A program made the position numbers and the translations under genes. The notes beneath the pieces were generated by a model. The model was given only the letters and a program-made list of their open reading frames with translations. It was not told the DNA's origin and did no database searches. This document shows, one piece after another, positions 32,862 to 46,500 of a stretch of 64,000 nucleotides of DNA. Every line of letters begins with the position of its first letter. The first letter of the stretch is position 1. Source of the DNA: Zerene cesonia (Eukaryota > Arthropoda > Insecta > Lepidoptera > Pieridae). The DNA lies in assembly GCF_012273895.1 (NCBI RefSeq), contig NC_052129.1:3224001-3288000 (forward strand). The letters are read 5' to 3'.

Positions 32862-32960
32862 TAGCGGTGCACCCCGGTTTCGCCAGAGGTACATAATATA
32901 TACATGATATATACCTAAATTGCACTCAGCGACTTATTTATGGATAAAAAAGCAAACTCT
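32862..32960 (+). repeat. RTE-type tail fragment
   Basis: CTAGCGGTGCACCCCGGTTT and CGCCAGAGGTACATAATATA are the usual opening of these tails. The 3' part is lost. Confidence 0.5.
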
Positions 32961-33349
32961 GCAGCTTTTTTTCTATCAGCAACAATAAAAAACATGGACA
33001 AGGTATTTTACGGTTATGTTATATTAATAAGGGTAGGGTAATAACTTTATTTTCTATACTTACACTCCGCATGTATTACTTATAGTTTAAACCTAGTTTA
33101 AAATTATCCCAAAGCAAATATTTACAATTTAACATATAAGAAAATATATCTTTAGGTTACACAAGTCTCGTATCGGAAGCAACAAATTTTACTATAACGT
33201 CGTACTATGTAAATTAAATTCCGTATAGGTATTACATTCTTTGTTCTTCCGAGTGTATTTAATACACAATGATGGGAAAATGAACGCTTTATAATACAGC
33301 ATACTTTCATTATATAATTTAATTGCATCCTAATTTTTTGTGGTGAATC

Positions 33350-33620
33350 TCGATGTAAGCCTGAACGGCTACTACATCTTAGCATGGAAGCGTGGATGAA
33401 CACAAGGTTCACTCTGGTAGCGTCAATAGGGCGCCTCCCCGTCATAGGATTCACGAACCTCGACTTGGGCTGTCCTATGAATGGCGGGGGCCAGAAGGGC
33501 CATACAAGGTTGGCGGAACACTAGGGTGGAAGCTACAACGCGGAACAAGGGCTTCGTCTTCTTCGGTGAAGACGATGTACCCACTCTTTATACTTATTTA
33601 CAATTATTAATAAAGAAATG
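33350..33620. other. Unexplained GC-rich block ending near an AATAAA
   Basis: About 220 bases near 50% GC in a very AT-rich neighbourhood, followed by AATAAA at 33609-33614. Open frames of 64-100 codons cross it on both strands but none resembles a domain I know. It could be a decayed transposon, a non-coding RNA exon or a processed pseudogene. Confidence 0.3.
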
Positions 33621-34396
33621 CCACAGATTACTAAATAGTCTTGGTCAGTCTCTTTCCACTGTAAGAAGTAGTTAATCAGTAGCTAATAAACATCAATTTT
33701 ACTTTAAAATCGAAAGAAAGATACGTTTGTACACGCACCAAAATAGAAATATAAGAGTCAGGTAATTGCCCGATTCGTGATGGCAAGAGAGCAAGATAAA
33801 TATTGTTTAATACGTATGAGTGAAAGAGTAGATTAATTACCGTGAAAAATACAATACTTATATAATTTATTTGATCGATCGTAACAAAAACAACCAGTTT
33901 CAACCAATTTGAGACCTGAAAACAGACAGTGTTGTCTACTTTCGAATTTGCAAAGTATTTTCAGACTACGGCTGTCTAGAACCAAATTAAGTTCTCCTGG
34001 AAAAAAATATAAAAATACATATTATTTATTAAAAGTTTTTAGTTCTAATACCTAAGTGGTGTTTTGTAAATACATTATAGATACACGATACTGCGTAATT
34101 TTTTTTTCCTGTAGATAACTGCCTGAAACTTCTGGCACGAGATCACCATTGCAATCGGTTAAAATATTTTGATATCTCTATATTAATATACCTTAAACTT
34201 GAGTTTACTCAATTTGTTTGTTATAGTTGATATATTTATATTTGAAAAAGCAAGACAATTGCCCAGTATCGGAGACAAGACTCACTCGTAATTATTAATT
34301 GGTCAGTACTGTCTGTGGTACTGTGTTGTGCATGTTTGGCAGCAGGAAGCTCATTAAAAATCAATACATAAATGATACATAAACTAAGATGTCTGT

Positions 34397-34404
34397 TATA
34401 AATA
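34397..34404 (+). promoter_or_regulatory. TATA box candidate for the fibulin gene
   Basis: TATAAATA, 129 bases before the start codon, with a GC-richer stretch (GTCGGATCGCGG) at the distance where transcription would begin (about 34428). No further core elements were confirmed. Confidence 0.5.
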
Positions 34405-34532
34405 GACCACGCTCTACATAGTACGTCGGATCGCGGAACGTTATCATTTGACCCATAACACTTGCCAGCAAGCCGCGGCCATGTCGTCTGTGAATTCGTA
34501 ACTGACTTAGTTTAGTATTAAGTTATTTATTC

Positions 34533-37500
34533 ATGAAAATGCGATTTATAATTGTGTGCATAGTGCTGTGTGCGATTTCGGACAGTAATGTTTTTGGTAA
34601 GTATACTGTTTAGCGATTTGAATAGTTAACATTTTAAAATAACGTCCTTTTGACGGTTTCTTAGAAAAGTTCATAAGAGGAAGTAAAGCGAAGCGAATGG
34701 TTCGTCTATTTTTTATTCCGTTTTTATTTTCTTTTTAAATGTTTGATGTGTTTTTTTCTATTTTTGTAGCTGATTAAAGACTTTTTTATAATCCTGACTC
34801 ATAAGTACCTAAGTTATTACATTTTGATAAATCTTGTGAATAAATTTTAAACCTATCATACTGTGTGCAATAAACGTTTGTATAAAAATAAAATATAGGA
34901 AAATATAATATGTCTGAAAATCAATCAAATCTTTAGTTTTTTATTATAAGATACTAGATTCATCCTACGGATTTTTTAGCGAAACTAGATAGAGAAGATA
35001 TTTGAATATTCTATGTTTATGTCAAGTATCGATTTAATTCCACAATAAATAGAATAGGGCTGGCTCAGTTGTTAAGGCCTAATCTAACTGTCGGGGTTCA
35101 AACCTAGAGAAGCGTACAAAAATTTAGTTATCTATCATTAATTCATCTGTACACTACACTTCACACACACTATAATCGGTGAAGTGTATATATACTTCAT
35201 ATATGATAAAAAACGGATGTGCAATTAAATATTTTTCATTTCAATACAAAAATGACCAGGTTCAGGGTATACTAATAATTATTTACATTGCCTTCAATAT
35301 GGCTTATTGAGCCGTTGAGCATAACTTGGTTTCATAGTAAGAGATAACTTTCTATATAATATCTTATATTTATTAACCTAGTGTGGTATTTCAACCAAAT
35401 TATTGATGTAAGTAATTATTCATAGCATTTGTTTTGTGATAAATCCAAGAATTTTATGCTCATCTAAATAAAACCTTTTTAAAATTATAATCAGCGTCAC
35501 GCGTCTTATTTATTCATCTGCAACCTTCCTGCTGAGAATTATAATTATCCAATGTTTAAACAGATGCACGTAATTATACGTCATAATAACTTCATGGTAA
35601 AACCGGTGATACCTTAATATACTTAATTAACTGTTAAACGCCCCGCCTTTGCCAGTGGATGTAGTGTGGAGTGTATGTAGCTTTCTAGTGGTGAAAAAAT
35701 TGTTTAAAGGTCCAGTTTTGGGAGAAAACATAAGAAACATACATACAAAAACAATTGATATTTCCTCTTTATAATATAAGTTAAGATAAGGTGAGGAGGT
35801 TGATAATGTCACATCAGGAGCAGAACAGGAATTTGACCTCCACCTACTTGGGACAGTGGTTAATGTGTGAGCAAAGTATAGTCCTGGACTAGATTTTAAA
35901 TATACGATAAAACATACGTGTTTTAAGCTAATAGTATGTTCTTAATCGAATTATGTTCCTTGTGAGAAATTAAATTCCCGTAAAAGGCGTTTAAAATAAA
36001 AAAAATGTATCGGTTAATTAGGTCCACGTATTGAGAATCCATACAGGCGATTATACAGGTATCGCGTGTCTAATCCACATTCTGATGTGATCAGCTAAAG
36101 ATAATAACATACTCAGAAACTAGCGTAAGGGTCTAAGAACTTAGAATTTTTATAAATAACTCTGTTAGGACAACACATTATTTTTGGAACACAGTTTAAA
36201 ATATTGTAAGTAAAATTAATGTATTTTCCTTAAGGACTTGTCTGATTTCTCTGATATGACATATTTTGTTATATCAGAGAAACATATAAGAATATATATA
36301 TATATAACGGGGAGTCGTCATTTATATGAATATAGGGAAACCTAGATAGAACTTTTTGTAATAATGCAGACTTTTTTTAACTTCACTAATATACATAATA
36401 GGCACCTACCTAGTACCCGAATTAATATTATAAATGCGAAAGTGTGTTTGTTTGTCTTTCTCGAACGTTGCTACATTTATGTAGGATAGTTAGGATATTT
36501 ATTTATTTTAGAGCGGGGAAGCATCTCATTTCAATGAATTTCCTTTGGCTATATTAAGGGGAAGTCGCGGGAGGAAAGCAACCATCCATGAACGTTTGGA
36601 GAGGCGTAACATAAGGTCGATTGCAGACATGATGCCTCTATAAATGGATTGCCGACTTGAAAAAGGAAAGGGATTAAGAAAGGATTGACGAGACGAATAA
36701 AGGAGAGAGCAAGGAAAAGGATATGGACCTCGGGCCTCGTCGTTATATATAGGTGCCTCGCAGGAAACAAAACCTATGTATAGGCACAGATAATATAATA
36801 CAATACTCGGTACAGGCTACTGATGTGAAGATAAAACATGTTATTATTTACAAGTATTTTATGAATACATATTAATATGTTTTATATTAATAAATAAAAA
36901 TTTGTATATTTCGAGTATATATTACTTATCTGTGATTTCGCTGTTGCTTATTAAATAACGTAACAACACAAATATAACTACGTGGAAACAACAAACATTG
37001 TAATATAGTATTTTCTATGTATGCAGCCGCGGGGGCAGCTTATTATGTTTTAAAATCGCAAATTTAGGCAGGAAAATATTCTCAATTCTTATATACCGAT
37101 AACATAATACAGACGTATCTTCATTACATGATATTTACTTCTTGTTTATCTGAATTGCGTATCTGGTCAGTCATGACTGCATCTCGGGTCAGCGGGATTA
37201 TCTCAAGTAGCAAATGTATTGTAAACAAACGGAAATCAGCTATGTGTGTTTAGAAGTTCACATTATCCCAACCATTTGTAATTAGAAGTAATTTATCCTC
37301 AGGATAAAATAATTAATATGGTATTTTATCTTTATCTTTTAAAAGTTCTTTTAAAGTAATTTTAGTGTGATTAACACTTGGCTATTCGAATCATAGATAT
37401 TTTATATGCAATCGTTTAAAAACATATGCAATAACATACACTGTACATACATGCATAAAATAAATTATGATAATATTAATATCATATTAATATGATAATA

Positions 37501-40500
37501 TCATAATTTATTTTATGAACGGGTAATGCTTCAATATTTTTGATCCACTTGCGTCACGTACTAAATTAGATACTGTTATGATTTTGCAAAAAATACTGTT
37601 TAGCGCTTAACCTATTTAAGTTTCATGCAGGTCATTGGAATTTATTATATAATCTAGGGTTCGAGGTAACGCGGCGGCCCTAACCTCAGTTGGTGATTTT
37701 ATAAAGTTAAATTGTAAATCATGTACTATGCCTGCATAAATTATTTTTATGAATGAGTAATTATTACATCCGTTTTTAATTTTTATAAGCTGAAATTCAG
37801 TTCATAAAGTATATGTATCAATCAATGCTTTTCCGCTATATTTTATCAAGAAAGTGTTAGTATAAGAAACCAATGACAGTAATATGTTATCTATTAATGA
37901 TTATCGAGTAATAATGATATTTCAGAAATGTTAATAACATTCTTGAGTCAATGAACAATAATTGCAATGTATAAATATTTAGGCGATTAGATAGCTATTT
38001 TAGATTTTTTTTAACTATACGTATTATTCATATTTTTATTAAGTTACCAGCTGCTCGTTCCAGCTCTGCCCGCATAATAAAATATATCCTATGACATTCA
38101 CAGACAACATCACGTTTGAGTGGTGAAAAAATTTATAAAATCCGTTGAGTAGATCCAGAGATTCCGTCTACAACGTAACAAACTTACAAATTCACAAACT
38201 ATGTAATAAATATATCGCTAAGTCTAAATATTATTTTACAATTCCAACAAATATATAACTGCAGCAACTGTAGCAGGTTAAGGACTTATCTAAAGTGCAA
38301 TTTAAAATGCATCATCCGTATCGTAACTGAATCTAAGCCAATTTACCTACTAGATCTTGGGAATTAATGTTAAGAGTAGAACGTGGGCTTTGGCATTGTT
38401 GCCACTTGGGTTCGTGATGATGTTTACGAAATATTGCAAATACTATGTGATATACTTAATACTATTCGATGTATAATCTCATGTTCAAATCTCGCTGGCA
38501 GATGCCACATATCATCGAACTTTCAGATGTTTGACAACGAGAACTTCGCGAGTTTCCTTATGATGTTTTTCTTCACCATTTCGAGCAATGGTGATTTTTT
38601 TTTTATGTTACAGTCGGCAATGGAGCTGGTGGGACGCCTGATGGTAAACGCTACCACCGCCCATGAACATTTGGAGAGGCATAAGGTCCATTGCAGACCT
38701 TACGCCTCTACAAATGAATTGCCGACCTTTTGGGAAGGGTAAGGAAAAGGATATGGGCCTCCGGCTCTCCCACTCACCGAAAGAAACACAGTAGAATGCT
38801 ATTTCACGCCGGTCTTCTGTGGGGGTGTGGTACTTCCCCGGTGCGAGCTCGCCCAATTCGTGCCGAAGCGTGCTCGACTACCACATACAATGTGTATGTC
38901 GAATGGGGTAGTCGAGTAGTGATGTGGATGATATGCAGATAAATTAAAAACTATTTTGAGATAATCACGATGAAGTCAAATATTTAACAACAAAATCTCT
39001 TTCTAATAGTAAAAATCTTTTAGTATATTATACACATAGGCATATAATTATATGCTTATTATTAAAAATCCTCTTTCTTGAATATATGACCGGCTTATTT
39101 TTAGGAAAAAATTGAATGCCATGGACCATGCTTCGATTGTGTATTACAACATAAATATTATTTTTACCCTTATAAGGCCGGTTGCCTTCTTTTTATTAAG
39201 TTTTAACTTAATTTTTTTAGGTCTTTCTTCGAATGAAATAGCAGATGTTCAGGAATCATGTTGCACCCATGGGCAAGCATACGCGATGGCTCAGTCGTCA
39301 GTAGAGTCATGTCAAAGCGCCAGTCTTCCAGAGGGTATCGAAGATGAGGCAAGGGACGCGTGTATTACAGCATTGAGCAGCTGCTGTCAGGAACAATTCA
39401 AGTTAGTAGCTTTGAGATTTATATTTTTCAATTGTTTCACGAAACAAAAAAGAGAAATGAATAGCATAGACCTTAGGCGTAACTTATATATTTATAATGC
39501 ATCTTGGAAATTGATTTTCATTACAGAGATAAAGAAGAATGTGAAGATGGAATTAAACAAGCTGAATCAAATCAATGTAATAGTCCAAAAAGTGATATTG
39601 GGAAGGTGGGTCTCTTTTATTGAAATGTATGTGTAAAGATCTAGAATTTTTGATTCAAGAACTCGCAAGGACTATGTGATAAACAGTATTTACACTCAAT
39701 TTGTCCTATTGATACTAAAATTAACTTATTTTAGACTTGCTGCAGTGAATGTGCATTTGGTCGTCTAACTGGTGGCTTGGAAGGGGAGGAGGGATGTAGT
39801 CGGGAGCCTGCTGAGGAGTTTTACACAACTTCATCCGCTTCTTTAATGAGGCATGCTTTTTACCAATGCTGCATGGTAATTATTATTTTTAACATGGATG
39901 TCCATCGCAAACTGGTCCGAGAATCTTGAAAAGTGGAAGGATTTTTTTTGTGAATCTCCTTCCCAAAAATCACTTAAGGACTTAAAATGTAAAAAACAGC
40001 ACAATTAAGGAATTTAATAAAAATAATTTAGAACGATCTCGATTATACTAATAATGCTTGACTTCAATATTAAAATGATACAATAGTTCTTGACATTATA
40101 TTCTATTAAATTAGACTAAATCAAAATATACCATGAAATACAACGAAATACATAAATATTTCAGGAATCCAAAAAAGAACAAGAGACCACAACAGAAAAG
40201 AAAGAGTCGACAACAGCGAAGGCGGAAGAGAAAGATAAATGTAAGGAGAATTCTTGTGAGCATGTTTGTAACGATCAAGATGGAAAGGTACAATGTCGGT
40301 GCAACGAAGGGTACAGGCTTCAGCCTGATAAGAGATCTTGTAAAGGTACCACTTGCGATTGTATATTGTGTCTGTTCTTTTGTGAGATTTGTGGTCTGGA
40401 TTTTTTTTGGGTTATTTAGTCTTAAAATGTGTTTGCTTGGTTTTTGTTTCTGCTTTTATTGTGGCCCTTTGTGAAAAGCTTACACAATCGTAGATATTTA

Positions 40501-43500
40501 TGTGCTTTGTGTCTCGGCGCCTGCCTTATTATGTTTTGTATTTAAGGATCCACATTCTGTAACGGATATTGAAAGTACATCATTAAATATGTAGATTAAT
40601 TTTCTCAACTATTTAAAATATTTCTAAGATTTCTTGAGCAAAACGTAGAATAGTATTTTCTTGTGTTTGATTTTACGCGAGTATTAAGAATTTAAAAACC
40701 TCGCTGTAAAGTGTTGGAAACGTCGGGTTAATAATATAATGAATAAATAGCGTTTAAAATCCGTTAAAAAGTTTTTAATTTCTAAAACGTAGAATTTTAC
40801 AAAAGCTCTAAAGATAACCAATGAAGTAGGTACTCCAACGTTAAAAAAAAAACTATTCTTTCCCAGATATAAATGAATGTGCTGAATCAACTGATGATTT
40901 ATGCACTGCCAAAGACACAGTGTGTCATAACACCAATGGCTCTTACAAATGCGTCCCCATCAAGAAGAGGGAAGCTGGGTCTGGCTGTCCGCCGGGATTT
41001 AAGAAGAACGTCATTAACCAAGTGTGTGATGGTGAGACAAGACCTATTATTGTACTTATAATATCTGATCTCAACAGTTAAATATTGTATATGGTTTAAA
41101 GTACATACTATGGATATTAATATATCTAAATGGCCTCTGATTGGATAATAGATATGGGATAAATCTGTTCACTTGACTTCTTTTGCAATAACTTGAATAC
41201 TGACAGGGTCTATAAAATCAATTTGCTCTACGATTATAAATTTAAATAATGAAAATATATAAAAGACTCTCCTACAACAAATACCTTTTCAAATTCGAAG
41301 ATATCAACGAATGCCAGTTACCCCGGCCACCGTGTCCAAAATACCTTTGCGAGAACACGATAGGAGGGTACAAGTGCGCGGGAAAACCAGGCAAGCCCTT
41401 CGCTGAAGATGCCCCAGGTCCCACCACTGCTAAGCCTGATGCTGCACCAGAAGTTAAGAACGATATCTGCCCTCCTGGCTTTCGAGCTGGAGAAGACGAT
41501 GAATGCTTGGGTATAGAAATTTGAAATTTTATGTTTATTTACAATTTTCCAATGGAAGTTGATTATAAATAAGTAGTTGGTAACCAATCAGTTGTTTAGT
41601 GAAAATATATAGTTGTAACTTAACTAAATTATTTGCTTACTATCTGTTCGCTCCGACTTCGCCCGTGATACATATATAGTCTATGCCACTCAGTGAAGTT
41701 GCAGCTTTCTAATGGTGAAAGAATTTTTGAAATCGGTCCAGTAGTTTTTTAGTTTATCCATAACAAACAAACAAACAAAAATACAAATTCTTCTTCTTAA
41801 TAATATAAGTGTAGATAAAATGCCAATAATAAACGTTATTATATAGGTTACATTACAATTAGAACTGGAACGATTTCATTCTTAATTGCGTTCAATTTAA
41901 GGTTCAATTTAAATTGCGTTTGTATAAATTATGTATTTCTTAGCTTCTAAAACTACTAAATGTAGATTCAGTAGGTAGGTATATATACAAAAAACTTATT
42001 TTACGTAATACATAATGATGGATATCAAGGGAAAGTACCTATAAGTAACTTAGGTATGGATACTTTCCTCTTATGTGTTAAAATTTCCTTTTATATTCTT
42101 TACGCTCCACGTAGCAGATACTTGATCCTAAGTTTTAATTAACTTCTCAAATTTAAATAACTAAATTTCTATAGACATCGATGAGTGTGAGGAAAGAGTG
42201 GATGATTGCCAGCGTCTATCCCAACATTGCATCAACACGCACGGCGGCTACTTCTGCCAGGACCACGTGTCCAAGCGATGTGCTCCGGGGTTCAAGGTTA
42301 ATTCCGCTACTGGTATTTGTGAAGGTATGATGTTGATATATAATTTTCCATTTAAATATTTTGTGTTCAAGCTATTTTTAAAGTTATTGTTTTTTATATT
42401 TTGAACTAAGAAAGGAAATTGAGCAGGGATGGCTTAGTGGTTAGGACCTTGGAATTACAGAGTAAAGTCAGAGTTTCGAGGCTGGATGATCGTATATACT
42501 CGCGTAAAATTAAACGCAAGAAAATACTATGAATTGATTTTTCAAATTATCTGCACCTTAGTCACTATGTCTAGTCGAAGTGGTAAAAGATCACATCGTG
42601 AAGAAAACGGCATGTTGAAGAATCAAGAGTTCTGCAACATGGGACATCTGGCAACGGGTGGATTAAGGCCTGAATCCACATAGGAGGCTCGTTCCTGCAG
42701 TGGGATCATTCATGGGATGATGATGATGAAAAGAAATTAGGCTTTGAAAAGATTGTGATCTTACATGACAGTTAAAACAGAAACTAAAACATTTATATTT
42801 TTTCAAAAAGTAAACCACCAAGAGCGGCTAAAGAAATCTAAAAGCCAAATGTGAGCACAAAATATGCTACTGGCTCTAAATACATTTATAGTGCCTTTAT
42901 TTTTTAAAGTATTATAACATATTTTTTTGGAACAGATATCGACGAGTGCGTGGAAAGTCTAGAAGTGTGTAAACGCACTGAGGTCTGCGTTAACCTACCC
43001 GGCGCTTACAACTGCAAGTCGAAAATCAGCACCTTACCAAAGTAAGAATGCAATAACCATTTAAAAATTCTAAAATTAATAATTGTTTCGCGTGTACATT
43101 TCTAGTTCTAATGTCTAGTGTTTAGGTGGAAAAGAGATTGGCATAATGTGTTATATTATATATTGGTATGATATAGAAATAAACAAAAAAAAAAAACATA
43201 TAGGTAGTGTGAAGCCGAGGCGAGTAGCTAGTATGCCATATTTGAAATATATATAAATGGTGTACGGGATTATTAAGAAGCGACAAATTTCTACCTTTAT
43301 AAAAAATGAAATGAAATGAAGCTACATTAAATCGATTTAAAGGATTATGTATTCATAATCTCGGCCGGCTCTATCGATACATGAGGCCACATGCACACAT
43401 ATTTATATATCATGCCAAGAATACGTGATTTACTAAAAATGATTTGGTTTTTCTTAAAAATAAATCACTATTAATTGACTGTTGGTTGCAAACTTCAGAA

Positions 43501-46500
43501 CGAATACCCAAATAATAGTCCAAGAAAATGGGTAGGGTAAATGCGAATTTGAGATTAAAACTTGAATTTTTGATATAATTTACTTTGNNNNNNNNNNNNN
43601 NNNNNNNNNNNNNNNNNNNNNNNNNNNNNNNNNNNNNNNNNNNNNNNNNNNNNNNNNNNNNNNNNNNNNNNNNNNNNNNNNNNNNNNNNNNNNNNNNNNN
43701 NNNNNNNNNNNNNNNNNNNNNNNNNNNNNNNNNNNNNNNNNNNNNNNNNNNNNNNNNNNNNNNNNNNNNNNNNNNNNNNNNNNNNNNNNNNNNNNNNNNN
43801 NNNNNNNNNNNNNNNNNNNNNNNNNNNNNNNNNNNNNNNNNNNNNNNNNNNNNNNNNNNNNNNNNNNNNNNNNNNNNNNNNNNNNNNNNNNNNNNNNNNN
43901 NNNNNNNNNNNNNNNNNNNNNNNNNNNNNNNNNNNNNNNNNNNNNNNNNNNNNNNNNNNNNNNNNNNNNNNNNNNNNNNNNNNNNNNNNNNNNNNNNNNN
44001 NNNNNNNNNNNNNNNNNNNNNNNNNNNNNNNNNNNNNNNNNNNNNNNNNNNNNNNNNNNNNNNNNNNNNNNNNNNNNNNNNNNNNNNNNNNNNNNNNNNN
44101 NNNNNNNNNNNNNNNNNNNNNNNNNNNNNNNNNNNNNNNNNNNNNNNNNNNNNNNNNNNNNNNNNNNNNNNNNNNNNNNNNNNNNNNNNNNNNNNNNNNN
44201 NNNNNNNNNNNNNNNNNNNNNNNNNNNNNNNNNNNNNNNNNNNNNNNNNNNNNNNNNNNNNNNNNNNNNNNNNNNNNNNNNNNNNNNNNNNNNNNNNNNN
44301 NNNNNNNNNNNNNNNNNNNNNNNNNNNNNNNNNNNNNNNNNNNNNNNNNNNNNNNNNNNNNNNNNNNNNNNNNNNNNNNNNNNNNNNNNNNNNNNNNNNN
44401 NNNNNNNNNNNNNNNNNNNNNNNNNNNNNNNNNNNNNNNNNNNNNNNNNNNNNNNNNNNNNNNNNNNNNNNNNNNNNNNNNNNNNNNNNNNNNNNNNNNN
44501 NNNNNNNNNNNNNNNNNNNNNNNNNNNNNNNNNNNNNNNNNNNNNNNNNNNNNNNNNNNNNNNNNNNNNNNNNNNNNNNNNNNNNNNCAAAGTAAATTAT
44601 ATCAAAAATTCAAGTTTTAATCTCAAATTCGCATTTACCCTACCCATTTTCTTGGACTATAATCATTAAATGAAATGTTTAATGCTGTCTTTGTGACTTT
44701 TTTATCATATCAAATTAAAAAAATTTAATGCTACAGCATTATGCTTTCTACAAATTAGAATATATCCTGAAGCATAACATACATATTCCTATTTTCTTTT
44801 TACGTATTATGAACACACGCTTTTAGCTCATTTCTCCTTTATGTTTTCTCAGATTGGCACCAACAAAGAAGTGTCAAGAAGGAACTCGATTGCGGCCTGG
44901 TGGCTCAACTTGTGAAGGTACCTAAGGGGTCTCTACATATATATTAACTGAAAATATTTTACACGGTACAAAAATAACAGAACAATCCCTCGAAAGAAAT
45001 AATTGCTTATTATATTAAACAAGTTGGTAATTTGCCGTAATTTTCTGTATTATACTACTTATCATACTTTACTCAATTATTCATTTATCAAAATCCTCAA
45101 AGTACAACTAACATACAAGCTTTTGTTTACATATATACTTATACTAATGCGAAAGCGTAACAAACACACTTTTGTCAATTTGTCTTTCTTTCACGTCGCA
45201 ACATAGTGATTTTATGATATGACTAACTTTCCGCCCGCAACTTCGCCCGCGTGGAATTCGGTTATTACGCGTGACATGGTGAGGAGTAGCCTATAGTCTT
45301 TCCCAAGGTCTGGATCTAAAACTGAATCTTCTAAAAGCATGGTAGTTCCTTTTCTAACTTCAGCTCCATCTTCATACCAAAAATCCGTTTTACAATAACG
45401 AACTATCATACAAACATTCATTCCTATTTCAACCCCTTCTATCGGTTTTCTGCGATAATAAGTAGCCTATGTCCTTTCTTGGGTATTAAAATATCTCCAT
45501 ACCAAATTTTATGCAAATTGGTTCAGTGGTTTAGGCGCGATAAGGTAAGAGACAGACAGAGTTACATTCGCATTTATAATATTAAGTATGGATTTTTGAG
45601 TCCGGACTAGGAGAGGAAGACAATTCCTTTGACTGCGCGGGCGAAGCCGAGGGCGGAATGCTTGTTTGTTATAAAATGGCATTTTTTCTACAGATATAGA
45701 CGAATGTCGTGAAGGCAGCCATTTGTGCGACCAATTCCAGAATTGTATTAACACATTTGGCGGTCATGAGTGTCGATGCAAGAATGGCTTCGAGTTGGAT
45801 TCTTCGTCGAGCTCGTGTGTCGGTTTGTAATTATATGATAATTTGTGCTTTTAATCTATACTAATAATATAAAGAGGAAATTTAAATTATTCTTTCACCG
45901 TTTATTAGGTAAGTGATTCCTTAGTGCTGTAGACTATTTATCAAAGACCAGTTTTAGTATGACATAATTTGTTATTGGAACATTGAAAGACCACAACTTT
46001 TCACAGTACACTTGACTACCATAATATATACGAGCATTTTTCAATGGACTGTTTGCAAACGTCCACTAATATTATACCATCATTTTATAAATTACCATAT
46101 TTCTTGCAGATATCGACGAGTGTGCGTTAAAACTAGATAATTGTCAAGCTGGACAACACTGTCTCAACATATTGGGTTCATTCACGTGCACCCAGCGCGC
46201 GGTTACCACTTCCACCAGCACCACTCTATCACCTGATTACTACTATGAGTATTACGAATCAGGGTAAGTTAAAACAATGCTGCTTAGAGTTGCATTTAAC
46301 GTTACATGTATAACGTCATTTAAAATACCAAAAAAAAAAAAACGATTAAAAAGCTTATATTTTACATAATGTATGTATTTACAAAATTATTCTCTTTGTG
46401 TAGTGAAGATGATAGCCCATCTGATCCAGCACGCGCACCTTCACCCGGACCAGCACCTACACCAGAAACCACTCCTTCGACGACTTCAACAACTTCAACA

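Larger units (their letters stand above)
31424..34532. other. Intergenic region between the Tudor gene and the fibulin gene
   Basis: Contains the 3' end of the Tudor transcript, a repeat family A copy (about 31985-32290), an RTE-type tail start (about 32862), an unexplained GC-rich block (about 33350-33590) and the fibulin promoter. The remainder is AT-rich with no supported gene. Confidence 0.6.
34597..39220 (+). other. Fibulin intron 1 (4.6 kb), repeat-rich
   Basis: No coding exon recognised. It contains a SINE head (about 35053-35105), RTE-type tails (about 34960, 35630-35775, 36420-36475, 38045-38200), repeat family A copies (36560-36745, 38589-38918), an AT-rich palindrome (37454-37517) and a SINE interrupted by family A (38455-38950). 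A long first intron between signal peptide and body is common in matrix genes and may carry enhancers; none was identified. Confidence 0.6.

Noticed and set aside
38383..38942. Open frames of 70-119 codons between 38383 and 38942
   Set aside because: They lie over the SINE and family A repeat; the same peptides recur at other copies (48325-48852).
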